Origin: Streptomyces mobaraensis NBRC 13819 = DSM 40847
GTDB lineage: Bacteria; Actinomycetota; Actinomycetes; Streptomycetales; Streptomycetaceae
NCBI RefSeq assembly: GCF_017916255.1
Contig: NZ_CP072827.1
Span: 7,403,501-7,467,500 of the forward strand
Direction: 5' to 3'
Length of the DNA: 64,000 nucleotides
Part shown: positions 1 to 8,818 of the stretch, in pieces
How the letters are laid out: every line of letters begins with the position of its first letter
Numbering within the stretch: position 1 is the stretch's first letter
Notes under the pieces: model-generated
The model's input: the letters and a program-made list of their open reading frames with translations, nothing else
Told to the model about the DNA's origin: nothing
Database searches by the model: none
Program-made: the position numbers and the translations under genes

Positions 1-2
1 CG

Positions 3-68
3 CTGACGGACGCCGGGAAGCCGGACAAGAAGGCCCTGCGGCGGGTGGCCGAACGCCAGGCCGGCTGA
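3..68 (+). CDS. C-terminal end of a gene cut by the window edge
   Basis: An open frame enters from the left edge and stops at TGA 66-68, giving only the last 21 residues, rich in Lys, Arg and Ala and ending AERQAG. The sequence is too short to assign a family. A strong hairpin follows within about 20 bp, which fits the end of a transcription unit. The gene is probably outside the polyketide cluster. Confidence 0.45.
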   Translation: MTDAGKPDKKALRRVAERQAG

Positions 69-89
69 CGGGAGCCGGTTGCTCGGCCG

Positions 90-139
90 GACGTGGCCGT
101 CATCGAACACGGGGGCTCCCGTGCGGTGACGGCCACGTC
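90..139. terminator. Nested hairpin, probable terminator
   Basis: The 13-base arms at 90-102 (GACGTGGCCGTCA) and 127-139 (TGACGGCCACGTC) are perfectly complementary. A second hairpin, CACGGG / CCCGTG, lies inside the loop. No U-tract follows, as is usual in Streptomyces. It sits just after the stop of the left-edge gene and beyond the 3' end of the thioesterase gene, so it could serve both strands. Confidence 0.6.
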
Positions 140-261
140 GTGCCCGGCGCCGCGGCCGGATCGGGCCGGTCGGCGCCGGGCCAGGACACCCTGCCGGCCC
201 GCGCGCGGTCGGCGAGGACGTCGCTCTCCGTCTGTCGGCCCGTCGGCTCTTCAGCGACCTC

Positions 262-1038
262 TCAGCCCGTCAGCGACGCGATGTGCTCCCGGATCACCCC
301 GATGACCTCCGGCGCGCGGGAGTTGAGGTAGAAGTGGCCGCCGGGGAAGGTGCGGAGGGTGAACGCCGCGGACGTGCACCCGGCCCACGCCTGGGTCTCC
401 TCGACCGTGGCCATCGGGTCGCCGTCCCCCAGCAGGGCCAGCACCGGGCAGGGCAGCGGCGGGCCGGGCCGGTGGCGGTAGGTCTCCACCGCCTCGTAGT
501 CGGCGCGGATCACCGGCAGGAACAGGGCCCGCAGCTCCGGGTCGTGGAACATCCGCAGGTCGCTGCCGCCGAGCCGTTCCATCTCGGCCACGATGCCGTC
601 GTCGTCGCGCAGGTGGACGTCCTCCTGCCGGACGGTCGTGGGCGCGCGCCGGCCGGAGACGACGACGGACAGCGGCGCCGCGCCCTTGTCCGTGAGCCGC
701 CGTGCCACCTCGTAGGCGACCATGGCGCCCATGCTGTGGCCGAACAGCGTCACCGGGCGGTCGCACCACGGCAGCAACTCCTCGGCGGCCCGGTCCGCCA
801 GCTCCTCGACGGAGCGCAGGGGCGGCACCGACCGGTGGTCCTGGCGGCCCGGGTACTGCACCGCCAGCACGTCGAGGGCGGGGGACAGGGCGGCGGAGAC
901 GCCGTGGAAGTAGCTCGCCGAGCCGCCCGCGTAGGGGAAGCACACCAGCCGGTTCGCGGCGTCCGGGGCCGGATGGAAGCGCTGGATCCACTTGCTCTTC
1001 TCGCGCACGCCGCCGACGGCCCTGCTCGACTCGCTCAC
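262..1038 (-). CDS. Type II thioesterase (alpha/beta hydrolase)
   Basis: A 258-residue stand-alone thioesterase of the kind that removes misprimed or stalled acyl groups from PKS carrier proteins. It opens with the family's FPYAGGSA stretch near residue 35, has the nucleophile elbow GHSMG, an acid region LLGDGDPM and the catalytic His in PGGHFYL near the C terminus. The GTG start at 1038 is preferred because GAGGAG lies about 9 bases upstream; the ATG at 1131 would add 31 Ala/Arg-rich residues unlike the family. Its upstream region carries an 11-base-arm inverted repeat. It is separated from the PKS genes by transporter, redox and toxin genes, so membership of the cluster is inferred from function, not linkage. 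Confidence 0.9.
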   Translation of the reverse strand: MSESSRAVGGVREKSKWIQRFHPAPDAANRLVCFPYAGGSASYFHGVSAALSPALDVLAVQYPGRQDHRSVPPLRSVEELADRAAEELLPWCDRPVTLFGHSMGAMVAYEVARRLTDKGAAPLSVVVSGRRAPTTVRQEDVHLRDDDGIVAEMERLGGSDLRMFHDPELRALFLPVIRADYEAVETYRHRPGPPLPCPVLALLGDGDPMATVEETQAWAGCTSAAFTLRTFPGGHFYLNSRAPEVIGVIREHIASLTG

Positions 1039-1154
1039 GTCACTCGCTCCTCGCCTGTCCGCGTCAGGCGCCCGCTGTGGCCGCCCCGGTCCGTCCCGCG
1101 CATGATCCCATCGCGCCCGCGCCGCGGCCAACCCCTAACCGCCCGGCCGCCGTT

Positions 1155-1186
1155 CGCGATAGGGGGTCCACCCGACCCCTATCGCG
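1155..1186. promoter_or_regulatory. Inverted repeat upstream of the thioesterase gene
   Basis: The arms CGCGATAGGGG (1155-1165) and CCCCTATCGCG (1176-1186) are perfectly complementary around a 10-base spacer. It lies about 117 bp upstream of the thioesterase start, a good place for an activator site. The core ATAGGGG recurs in the divergent PKS promoter region near 49.5 and 49.6 kb. The protein that binds is not known. Confidence 0.55.
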
Positions 1187-1208
1187 CACGCCGGGCGGAC
1201 AAAGCAAG

Positions 1209-1240
1209 GGGTCCCACCGCTCCGCAGAGCGGTGGGACCC
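1209..1240. terminator. Perfect 14-bp stem hairpin after the ABC exporter genes
   Basis: The arms 1209-1222 and 1227-1240 pair perfectly over 14 bases around the 4-base loop CGCA. It lies about 90 bp beyond the permease stop codon at 1328 and upstream of the thioesterase, both on the minus strand. It is probably the terminator of the exporter operon. Confidence 0.75.
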
Positions 1241-1327
1241 GGGCCGGAAGTGCGACGGGGGATGGACTACCGGCCCCACATGGTGGTCTGTGCCGCCGCG
1301 GCCGTACACCCGGCCGCGGCGCCGTCG

Positions 1328-3877
1328 TCAGGCGGCGGAGGCGGCGGCCTCCACCGGCCGGAACCGGGTGGCCCGCCAGGTCGGCAGGAGCGTCGCGGCG
1401 AAGGTCACCACCGCCGCCCCGGCCACCACCGCCCAGTAGATCCACACCGGCACGGACGGCACGACGCGGTCCAACTTGGCGACGCTGTACGGGAAGAGGG
1501 TGATCGCGGCGGCGACGGAGCCGAGGACGATCCCGGTCACGGCGGTCAGCACGCTCTCCGCCGCCATCATCGTCATGACCTGCCGCCGGGTGAAGCCGGT
1601 GAGCCGCTGGAGGCCGAACTCCCGGCGGCGCCGCCCGGTGGCGGAGACCAGGGTGTTGACCACCGAGATCACCGTGTAGCCGACGATCATGCCGACCACC
1701 AGGTAGTTGATGGTGGCGAGCTGCTGCTGTCCGGCGGTCCGGCCGGCGGTGAGCGCCTCGCTGCCGGCCACCTCGACGCCCGGCTGGTCCTTGACCGCCG
1801 CGCCCAGCGCCGCGGTCACCGCGCCCGGGTCGGCCCCGGCGGCCCGCCGCACCACGATCTGCGCGGGCGTCCCGTCCGTGGTGTGCGCCGCCAGCAGCCC
1901 GGCGGGCAGCAGCAGCGAGGTCGTCAGGCCCTCCGGCCGGTAGGTGGCGACCACCTTCACCTTCACCGGGGTGCCGTCGCCGAGCCGCAGGGTGATCGTG
2001 TCGCCGACCCCGCGCCCCAGCGACTTGGCGTGCTCCACCGGCAGGGCCACGCTGTCGCCGCGCAGCGCGGCGAGCGAACCGGCGGCGGCGTTCACGGAGA
2101 GGTTCCCGTCGCCGGTGACGCCCTGGAGCGTCCACCCGTCGTCCGTCTGCTCGGAGTCCTTGGGCTCCTGGACGAAGCCGGTGCTCGTGACGTACTCCGA
2201 GGCCGCGGCGACGCCCGGGACGCCGCGGACCTTCTCCAGCGTGCCGGGGGCGAGGCCGCCGGTGCGCGAGGTCAGGACGTCGTCCGCCCGCAGGACGCCG
2301 GTGTGCGCGGCGCGGTTGGAGGCGTCCTCGATCTGCTGCATGTACAGCGTGCCGGTGGCGATGCCGGTCAGCAGGACGATGGGGGTGATGGTGGCGGCCA
2401 TCCGCTGCGCGTGCGTCCGCGAGTTGAGGACCGCGAGCATGCCCGACAGCCCCGACACCGCCCGCAGCGGCACCTTCAGGACCGCGACGACGCCCTTGGC
2501 GAAGCCGGGGGCCAGCAGGGCCAGGCCGATCGCCCAGAAGATGCAGGCGGGGGCCGCGACGCCGGCCGTGGTGTCGTCCACCGGCATCGTCATCGTCGTC
2601 GCGGCCATCGCGACACCGCCGACGAGGAAGACGACCGACCAGACGATCCGGGCGCGGGTCAGCCAGCGGCCCTCCATCGCGCTCTCGGCCAGCGCCTCGG
2701 TGGCCCGGGTCCTGGCGATCTTACGGGCGGTGAGGTACGCGGCGCCCACCCCGGCCAGCAGCGAGGCGGCCACCGCCACCGCGCCCGGCAGCACGCCGAG
2801 CCGGAACTCGACGGCCCCGGAGACGATCCCGGCCGAGACCAGCTTGTCGAAGAGGAGCCGGCCGAACAGCGCGCCGGGCAGGCAGCCGAGCACGGACGCC
2901 ACCAGGGAGACGGCCAGCGTCTCGCCCAGGATCATGCGGCGCAGCTGCGCCGGGGTGGTGCCGATCGCCTTCATCAGCGCCATCTCGCGGTGCCGCTGGC
3001 GGATCGTCAGCCCCAGGGTGGACGACGCCCCGAACATGGCCACCAGGACCGCCCAGCCGCCGAAGATGGAGGCCAGCATCAGCAGATTGCGTTGGCTGGC
3101 GGCGGCCTTGGGGAACTCCGCCAGGCCCCGCTGGTCACCGGTCAGCGCGACGGCCTTGCCGCCGAGCTGCTTCTCGATCCGCTCGCCGAGCGCGACCGCG
3201 TCGGTGCCGGCCGCGGGCAGGACGCCGATCGCGTCCACCGCCCGCGGGTGGCCGCTGAGCGCGCGGGCCTGGGCGTCGGTGAAGAACACGGCGGGCTGGA
3301 ACGCGTCCCGGCCGCCGTCCTGCCGGACCACACCGGTGAGCCGGAACTCCCGCGGCTCGCCCTGGACCGTGACGAGGACCCGGTCGCCGAGGGAGGCACC
3401 GGCCTCCGCGGCCAGCCCGGCGTCCAGCACCACGTCGCCCGGGGCGGCCGGCGCGGCCCCCTTGGCGAGGCGGTAGGGCGCCAGCCGGGCCGACGCCCAG
3501 CCGTGGCCCAGCGGACGGTGGTCGGCGCGGGTGACGTCGTCCGACAGATCGGTCACCGGTCGGCCGTCGCGCACGACGGCGACGGGGAAGGAAATGTCGG
3601 GAACCGCCTCGCGGACCCCCGGGACGCCGGCGACCTCGCGGACCGTCCCGGCGTCCAGCCGGACCCGCTCCGCCAGGCGCGACGATGCGTACGACTGGTC
3701 ACCGGCCACCACCACGGGCGCCGCGGCCAGCCGCTGGGCGGGAACCGCGTCGCGGACACCGCTCTCCATCAGCCCGCCGCAGGCCATGATGAGCGCCGCG
3801 CCGAAGAACATGGCCACGAAAGTGGCGACGAAACCACCCTTGCGGTAGCGCAGGGTGCTCAGGGCGAGGGACAGCAT
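1328..3877 (-). CDS. ABC transporter permease, FtsX/MacB type, 849 aa
   Basis: Large membrane protein with an N-terminal anchor, an extracytoplasmic domain, and two FtsX-type four-helix units, roughly residues 265-400 and 720-840. The first unit carries the hallmark RQRHREMALMKAIGTT coupling segment; a second copy near the C terminus reads RRRREFGLQRLTGFT. A further pair of helices lies between the units near residues 400-480. This full-length duplicated layout is common in actinobacterial exporters of lipophilic compounds and peptides. Its start overlaps the stop of the ATPase gene by one base (TGATG), so the two are translationally coupled. The neighbouring two-component system suggests stress- or drug-responsive export, possibly self-resistance; substrate unknown. 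Confidence 0.9.
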   Translation of the reverse strand: MLSLALSTLRYRKGGFVATFVAMFFGAALIMACGGLMESGVRDAVPAQRLAAAPVVVAGDQSYASSRLAERVRLDAGTVREVAGVPGVREAVPDISFPVAVVRDGRPVTDLSDDVTRADHRPLGHGWASARLAPYRLAKGAAPAAPGDVVLDAGLAAEAGASLGDRVLVTVQGEPREFRLTGVVRQDGGRDAFQPAVFFTDAQARALSGHPRAVDAIGVLPAAGTDAVALGERIEKQLGGKAVALTGDQRGLAEFPKAAASQRNLLMLASIFGGWAVLVAMFGASSTLGLTIRQRHREMALMKAIGTTPAQLRRMILGETLAVSLVASVLGCLPGALFGRLLFDKLVSAGIVSGAVEFRLGVLPGAVAVAASLLAGVGAAYLTARKIARTRATEALAESAMEGRWLTRARIVWSVVFLVGGVAMAATTMTMPVDDTTAGVAAPACIFWAIGLALLAPGFAKGVVAVLKVPLRAVSGLSGMLAVLNSRTHAQRMAATITPIVLLTGIATGTLYMQQIEDASNRAAHTGVLRADDVLTSRTGGLAPGTLEKVRGVPGVAAASEYVTSTGFVQEPKDSEQTDDGWTLQGVTGDGNLSVNAAAGSLAALRGDSVALPVEHAKSLGRGVGDTITLRLGDGTPVKVKVVATYRPEGLTTSLLLPAGLLAAHTTDGTPAQIVVRRAAGADPGAVTAALGAAVKDQPGVEVAGSEALTAGRTAGQQQLATINYLVVGMIVGYTVISVVNTLVSATGRRRREFGLQRLTGFTRRQVMTMMAAESVLTAVTGIVLGSVAAAITLFPYSVAKLDRVVPSVPVWIYWAVVAGAAVVTFAATLLPTWRATRFRPVEAAASAA

Positions 3878-4677
3878 CAGTACGCGCCCCCCGTCGCGGT
3901 GCGCGCCTGCGGGTCGTACACGGACTCCTCGTCCGCCCAGGCACCCAGGCGCGTCATCCGCTCGGCGACCACCTCGGCGGTCGGGTTGTACAGGTCGCCC
4001 ACGAACCGGCCGTCGGCCAGGAACACCACCCGGTCCGCGTACGAGGCCGCCACCGGGTCGTGCGTGACCATCACGATGGTCTGCCCGAGGGTCCGCACCG
4101 ACTCGCGCATCAGCCGCAGCACCTCGCGGGCGGTACGGGTGTCCAGCGCGCCGGTCGGCTCGTCGGCGAACACCACGGCCGGACCCGTGACCAGGGCCCG
4201 CGCGATCGCCACCCGCTGCTGCTGGCCACCGGACAGCTCGGCGGGACGGTGCCCGGTCCGGGAGTCCAGGCCCACCCGGTGCACCACCTCGTCGATCTGC
4301 GCCCGGTTCGCCTTCCGGCCCGCCAGCTTCAGCGGCAGCGTGATGTTCTGCATCACCGTCAGCGCCGGCAGCAGGTTGAACGACTGGAAGATGAACCCGA
4401 TCCGCTCGCGCCGCATCTTCGTCAGCGCCGTCTCGTCGTACCCGCCGAGGTCCTCACCGTCCAGCAGGACCGTGCCCGAGGTGGGCCGGTCCAGCCCCGC
4501 CGCGCAGTGCAGGAAGGTGCTCTTGCCCGAACCCGACGGCCCCATCACGGCGGTGAAGCTGCCGCGCTGGAAGGACAGGCTCACGCCGTCGAGTGCGGTC
4601 ACCGCGTTGGCGCCCTCGCCGTAGACCTTGCGAACCGCGTTCAGCCGGACTGCGTCGGCGACTGCGATGGTGTCCAT
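3877..4677 (-). CDS. ABC transporter ATP-binding protein (MacB/LolD class)
   Basis: A 266-residue ATPase that energises the FtsX-type permease encoded immediately downstream. The Walker A is GPSGSGKS near residue 46, the Q-loop is in IFQSFNLLPALTV, the signature is LSGGQQQR, the Walker B is VVFADEPTGALD, and the switch His is in IVMVTHD. These spacings match the LolD/MacB class. It is the first gene of a two-gene minus-strand operon and is divergent from the sensor kinase. A 9-bp-arm inverted repeat lies in the shared upstream region. Confidence 0.93.
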   Translation of the reverse strand: MDTIAVADAVRLNAVRKVYGEGANAVTALDGVSLSFQRGSFTAVMGPSGSGKSTFLHCAAGLDRPTSGTVLLDGEDLGGYDETALTKMRRERIGFIFQSFNLLPALTVMQNITLPLKLAGRKANRAQIDEVVHRVGLDSRTGHRPAELSGGQQQRVAIARALVTGPAVVFADEPTGALDTRTAREVLRLMRESVRTLGQTIVMVTHDPVAASYADRVVFLADGRFVGDLYNPTAEVVAERMTRLGAWADEESVYDPQARTATGGAY

Positions 4678-4772
4678 TCAAAGCTCCCTGTACCTGTCGC
4701 GTGGGGGACGCGATCACACCGTCAACGCTACGGACGGGCCGCCGCGCGGCCGATGGGTCTACGACCACAAAG

Positions 4773-4794
4773 GGGGTGGAGAAAACTCCACCCC
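4773..4794. promoter_or_regulatory. Inverted repeat between exporter and two-component genes
   Basis: GGGGTGGAG (4773-4781) and CTCCACCCC (4786-4794) are perfect inverted arms around AAAA. It lies 96 bp upstream of the ATPase start and 154 bp upstream of the kinase start, in a 270-bp divergent region. It is a plausible binding site for the response regulator encoded next door; this is inference. Confidence 0.5.
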
Positions 4795-4947
4795 GCCCGA
4801 AGGCCCTCCTCCCCTGACCCCGGCCCGGCCGGCGGCGATGCTGGGAGGCGCGGGCGGGCGGACCGGCCGATCGGACCGCCCGCGCGTACTGCATGATGAG
4901 GCTCGTGGGGCGGAGGGCCCCCGGGTCAGGGGAGGACGGAGCCAGGT

Positions 4948-6345
4948 GTGCGAGGCGTGGACCTCAAGGCCGGCGGGCGGGTTACGCGGCCCGGTGCGGA
5001 CCGGGACGACGGGAGCGGTCCGGCGGCGGGCGGGGGTGGCCCGGTGGTGAGCGGTGACGGCCCTGTGGTGACGGAAGCCGTACGGACCGGGGAGGGCGGC
5101 GGCGCCGGGCGGCTGCGCTGGTGCGCGCGCGGCCTGGTGGTCGCGGTGCTCTCCCAGCTCGGCAGCGTCGCCCTGTTCACCGTCACCGTGCTGACCCTGC
5201 TCTCCCTGGTCGTCGGCGTGGGCGTGCTCGTCCTGCCGGTCGTCCTGGCCGCGGTCCGCGGGCTGGCCGGCTACCACCGGCGGACGCTCGGCGAGTGGAC
5301 CGGCACCCCCATCGACACCCCCTACCGCCACCCCGTCGAAGCGGCACCCCACGACGTGGCCGCGTCCTTCCGGCAGTGCCGGCGGCTGCTGGCCGACCCG
5401 GCCACCTGGCGCGACGTGCTGTGGCTCCTCCTCGACGGGCCCGTCGGCCTGGTCCTCGGCCTGCTGCCCGCCTCCCTCGTCGCCTACGGCCTCAACGGCC
5501 TCTTCGTCACCCCGTTCCTCTGGGAACACATGGGCCCGCACTGGGGGTTCGGGGTGATCTGGCCCATCGCCGACCAGACCGACGCCTACCTCGCCATGCC
5601 CCAGGGCGCCCTGCTCGTGGCCCTCGGGCTGCTGACCGCCCGGCCGCTGGTACGGGCACACGGCGCCTTCAGCCGGCTGCTGCTCGCCCCCACCCGCGGC
5701 GCCCGCCTCGCCCTGCGCGTCGAGCGGCTCACCGAGACCCGCTCCGAGACCGTGGAATCCCAGGCGGCCGAACTCCGCCGCATCGAACGGGACCTGCACG
5801 ACGGCGCCCAGGCCCGCCTGGTCTCCCTCGGCATGAAACTCGGCCTCGCCGACACCCTGCTGGACGACAACCCCGAAATGGTCCGCCAACTCCTCGCCGA
5901 CGCCATGGAGTCCAGCAGCCAGGCCCTCACCGAGCTGCGCGACCTCGTCCGCGGCATCCACCCGCCCGTCCTCGCCGAACGCGGACTCGACGGCGCCGTA
6001 CGGGCGTTGGCGGTCGGCATGCCGCTCCCCGTCGAGCTGGCCATCGACCTGCCCGGCCGCCCGCAGCCGCCCGTCGAGTCCGCCGCCTACTTCGTGATCG
6101 CCGAGACGCTCGCCAACGTCACCAAGCACAGCGGCGCCACCCGCGTCGACGTCCGCCTCTGGTACGCCGACGGCGCGCTCCGGGCCCGGGTCACCGACGA
6201 CGGCCGCGGCGGCGCCGACCCCGAGGGCGGCAGCGGCCTGCGCGGGCTGCAACGCCGGCTCGCCGCCTTCGACGGAGTACTGGACGTCCACAGTCCGCAG
6301 GGCGGACCGACCGTGGTGACGATGGAGCTGCCGTGCGCGTTGTGA
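4948..6345 (+). CDS. Sensor histidine kinase, NarL-partner (HisKA_3) type
   Basis: A 465-residue membrane sensor kinase. Residues about 55-130 and 165-235 hold hydrophobic helices arranged as in the Streptomyces Sensor family. The phospho-acceptor His284 is in ERDLHDGAQARL, followed by the dimerisation helix and an HATPase domain with N-box ETLANVTKHSG and G-box DDGRGG / GSGLRGL. The GTG start at 4948 has GGAG about 10 bases upstream. It overlaps the response-regulator gene by 13 bases, so the two are coupled. It is divergent from the ABC exporter, a common arrangement in which the system senses envelope stress or a compound and induces export. Confidence 0.9.
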   Translation: MRGVDLKAGGRVTRPGADRDDGSGPAAGGGGPVVSGDGPVVTEAVRTGEGGGAGRLRWCARGLVVAVLSQLGSVALFTVTVLTLLSLVVGVGVLVLPVVLAAVRGLAGYHRRTLGEWTGTPIDTPYRHPVEAAPHDVAASFRQCRRLLADPATWRDVLWLLLDGPVGLVLGLLPASLVAYGLNGLFVTPFLWEHMGPHWGFGVIWPIADQTDAYLAMPQGALLVALGLLTARPLVRAHGAFSRLLLAPTRGARLALRVERLTETRSETVESQAAELRRIERDLHDGAQARLVSLGMKLGLADTLLDDNPEMVRQLLADAMESSSQALTELRDLVRGIHPPVLAERGLDGAVRALAVGMPLPVELAIDLPGRPQPPVESAAYFVIAETLANVTKHSGATRVDVRLWYADGALRARVTDDGRGGADPEGGSGLRGLQRRLAAFDGVLDVHSPQGGPTVVTMELPCAL

Positions 6346-6980
6346 TCGCCGAAGACCTGGCCCTGCTGCGGGAGGGCCTGGTACAAATACTCACCGCCCA
6401 CCGATTCGAAGTGATCGAGGCGGTGGACAACGGGCCCGCCATGCTGCGCGCCCTGCTCACCCACCGCCCCGACGTGGCCATCGTCGACGTACGGCTGCCC
6501 CCGACCTTCACCGACGAGGGCCTCCAGGCCGCGGTCGAGGCCCGCAGGCAGGTCCCGGGACTGCCCATCCTGGTGCTGTCCCAGCACGTGGAACAGATGT
6601 ACGCGCGCGAGCTGCTGTCCGACCAGAACGGCGGCGTCGGCTACCTCCTCAAGGACCGCGTCTTCGACGTCCGCCGCTTCATCGACATGCTCCGGCAGGT
6701 CGCGGACGGCGGCACGGTCATGGACCCCAAGGTGGTGTCGGAACTCATGGTCAAACACGAGAAGGCGACCAGCCCCGTGCAGTCCCTCACCGAACGGGAA
6801 CGCGAGGTGCTCGCCCTGATGGCCGAGGGCCGCTCCAACGCGGCCGTCGCCGCCAAGCTGTTCGTGTCCGAGAAGGCCGTCAGCAAACACACCAACAGCA
6901 TCTTCACCAAACTGGGACTCGCGGCCTCCGGAGACGACAACCGGCGCGTCCTGGCAGTACTCGCCTACCTCAACGCGTAG
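6333..6980 (+). CDS. LuxR/NarL-family response regulator
   Basis: A 215-residue two-component regulator, partner of the overlapping kinase. The receiver domain has the acidic pair AED near residues 6-8, phospho-acceptor Asp52 in VAIVDVRLP and the conserved Lys in LLKDRV. The C-terminal LuxR helix-turn-helix starts at SLTEREREVLALMAEG and has the recognition helix VSEKAVSKHTNSIF. The GTG start at 6333 is set by GGAG five bases upstream and by coupling to the kinase end. Likely targets are the divergent exporter and the MFS gene that follows 32 bp downstream. Confidence 0.92.
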   Translation: MRVVIAEDLALLREGLVQILTAHRFEVIEAVDNGPAMLRALLTHRPDVAIVDVRLPPTFTDEGLQAAVEARRQVPGLPILVLSQHVEQMYARELLSDQNGGVGYLLKDRVFDVRRFIDMLRQVADGGTVMDPKVVSELMVKHEKATSPVQSLTEREREVLALMAEGRSNAAVAAKLFVSEKAVSKHTNSIFTKLGLAASGDDNRRVLAVLAYLNA

Positions 6981-7012
6981 GCGCCGACCAGCGGAGCGGG
7001 AGCGACGACGTC

Positions 7013-8686
7013 ATGCACGACACCGGAGCGGTACCGATACGAACGTCGAGGGAGACCGGGAAACCCGGGACACCGGGGAAGGCCGGACGGAAGGAGTGGA
7101 CCGGACTGGCCGTCCTCATCCTCCCCGTCCTGCTGGTCTCCCTCGACATGCAGGTGCTCTCCTACGCCCTGCCCTTCATCAGCGCCGAGCTGGCGCCCAG
7201 CGGCTCCCAGCTCCTCTGGATCGTCGACATCTACCCCTTCGTCCTCGCCGGACTCCTGCTCACCATGGGCTCACTCGGCGACCGGATCGGCCGGCGGCGG
7301 CTGCTGACGCTCGGCGCCGTCGTCTTCGGACTGGCCTCGGTGACCGCCTCCCTCGCCACCGACCCCGTCCTGCTCATCGCCACGCGCGCCCTCCTCGGCC
7401 TCGGCGGCGCCACCCTGATGCCGTCCACCCTCTCCCTCATCCGCACCATGTTCACCGACGACGGGCAGCGCCGCGCCGCCATCGCCGTGTGGACCGGCGC
7501 GTTCGCCGCCGGCGCCGTCCTCGGACCGCTGCTCGGCGGCGTCCTGCTGGAACACTTCTGGTGGGGCTCCGTCTTCCTCGTCAACCTGCCCGTCATGGCG
7601 CTGCTGCTCCTTCTCGCCCCGGCGCTGCTGCCGGAGTCCCGGGCGACCGGGCCCGGCCGGTTCGACCTGCTCAGCGCCGCGCTGTCGCTGGCCGCCGTGC
7701 TGCCCGCCGTCTACGGCATCCAGAAGACCGCCGAGGACGGCCTCCACCCCGTACCGGCCGCCGCCTTCGCCGCCGGCCTGGCCGTCGGCTGGTACTTCCT
7801 GCGGCGCCAGCGGCGGCTTGACGAACCCATGCTGGACGTCCGGCTGTTCCGCGACCGGGCGTTCAGCGCCTCCGTCGCCACCAGCGTGCTCGCCATCTTC
7901 TCCCTCGTCGGTTCCGGGCTGTTCACCACCCAGTACCTCCAACTGGTGCTCGGCTACGGGCCGTTGCGTGCGGGCCTGTGGGCGCTGCCCGCGGCCGGCG
8001 CCGCCCTGGCCAGTTCGGCCCTGGCGCCCCTCCTGGCGCGGGCCGTCCGGCCCGTGGCCGTCGTCGCGGGCGGCCTGGTCGTCGCGGCCGGCGGGTACGG
8101 GGTGCTCACCCGCCTCGACGCGGATTCCGGCGTCGCGGTGATCGTCACCGGCACCGTCGTCATGGCGGCCGGCATCACCCTCGTCATGACCACCACCTCC
8201 GACCTGGTCATCGCCACCGCCCCCGCCGACCGGGCGGGTTCGGTCTCCGGGCTCTCGCAGACCGCCACGGAGTTCGGCGGCGCCTTCGGCATCGCCGTCC
8301 TCGGCAGCATCGGCACCGCCGTCTACCGGCACGACATGGCCCGCCACCTCCCGGACGGCCTCCCGCCCGGCGCGGCGACCACGGCCCGGGACACCCTCGG
8401 CGGCGCCGTCGACACGGCCGGCCGCCTCCCGGCGGACACCGGCGCCGACCTCCTGGCCGCCGCCCGCGACGCCTTCGCACACGGCCTGCGGATCGCCTCG
8501 TGGACGACGGTGGGGCTGCTGCTGGCGATGGCGGTGGTCTCGGGGTTCCTGCTGCGGCACACGGTACGGAGCGGGGGCGGCGGAGCGCCGGGGGAGGGGG
8601 CGGCTGACGAGAGGGCCGGGCAGGCCGAGGAACCGGCCGCCGCGGAGGCGGGCGGACCGGGCGGTCGGGCCGGAGACGGGCGGTGA
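7013..8686 (+). CDS. MFS drug-proton antiporter, 14-helix (DHA2/QacA) family
   Basis: A 557-residue major facilitator with a charged N-terminal tail and about 14 hydrophobic helices. MFS motif A is GSLGDRIGRRRLL after helix 2, and the antiporter motif C region reads WTGAFAAGAVLGPLLGG near residue 160. The length and helix number fit the QacA/EmrB group of multidrug and antibiotic exporters. The C terminus after about residue 525 is a Gly/Glu/Ala-rich tail. It follows the response regulator by 32 bp on the same strand, so it probably belongs to the same operon, and is a candidate self-resistance exporter. Confidence 0.9.
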   Translation: MHDTGAVPIRTSRETGKPGTPGKAGRKEWTGLAVLILPVLLVSLDMQVLSYALPFISAELAPSGSQLLWIVDIYPFVLAGLLLTMGSLGDRIGRRRLLTLGAVVFGLASVTASLATDPVLLIATRALLGLGGATLMPSTLSLIRTMFTDDGQRRAAIAVWTGAFAAGAVLGPLLGGVLLEHFWWGSVFLVNLPVMALLLLLAPALLPESRATGPGRFDLLSAALSLAAVLPAVYGIQKTAEDGLHPVPAAAFAAGLAVGWYFLRRQRRLDEPMLDVRLFRDRAFSASVATSVLAIFSLVGSGLFTTQYLQLVLGYGPLRAGLWALPAAGAALASSALAPLLARAVRPVAVVAGGLVVAAGGYGVLTRLDADSGVAVIVTGTVVMAAGITLVMTTTSDLVIATAPADRAGSVSGLSQTATEFGGAFGIAVLGSIGTAVYRHDMARHLPDGLPPGAATTARDTLGGAVDTAGRLPADTGADLLAAARDAFAHGLRIASWTTVGLLLAMAVVSGFLLRHTVRSGGGGAPGEGAADERAGQAEEPAAAEAGGPGGRAGDGR

Positions 8687-8763
8687 GGCCGCGGCCGGAC
8701 GGGGTCGCACCCGACGTCCCGTCCCGCGTCCGTCGGCCGGGCGGCCGTCGGCACCCGGCTTCT

Positions 8764-8776
8764 TGCCGGAACGGCA
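8764..8776. promoter_or_regulatory. Operator-like palindrome upstream of the flavoenzyme gene
   Basis: TGCCG-GAA-CGGCA, embedded in the longer context TTGCCGGAACGGCATGA, ends 42 bp before the flavoenzyme start. The same element with spacer AAA occurs immediately upstream of the XRE-cupin gene at 10526-10538 and is followed there too by TGA. Two copies at two promoters of one cassette make it the likely site of the XRE-cupin regulator. Confidence 0.7.
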
Positions 8777-8818
8777 TGATTTCTTGTCCGCCGGGAGGCG
8801 CCGGGCGAAGGTGCCGGT

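Noticed and set aside
1232..4624. 1130-residue plus-strand frame antisense to the ABC exporter
   Set aside because: It is the GC-bias shadow of the exporter genes on the minus strand, which carry all recognisable motifs. Composition is Arg/Gly/Gln-rich with no domain.
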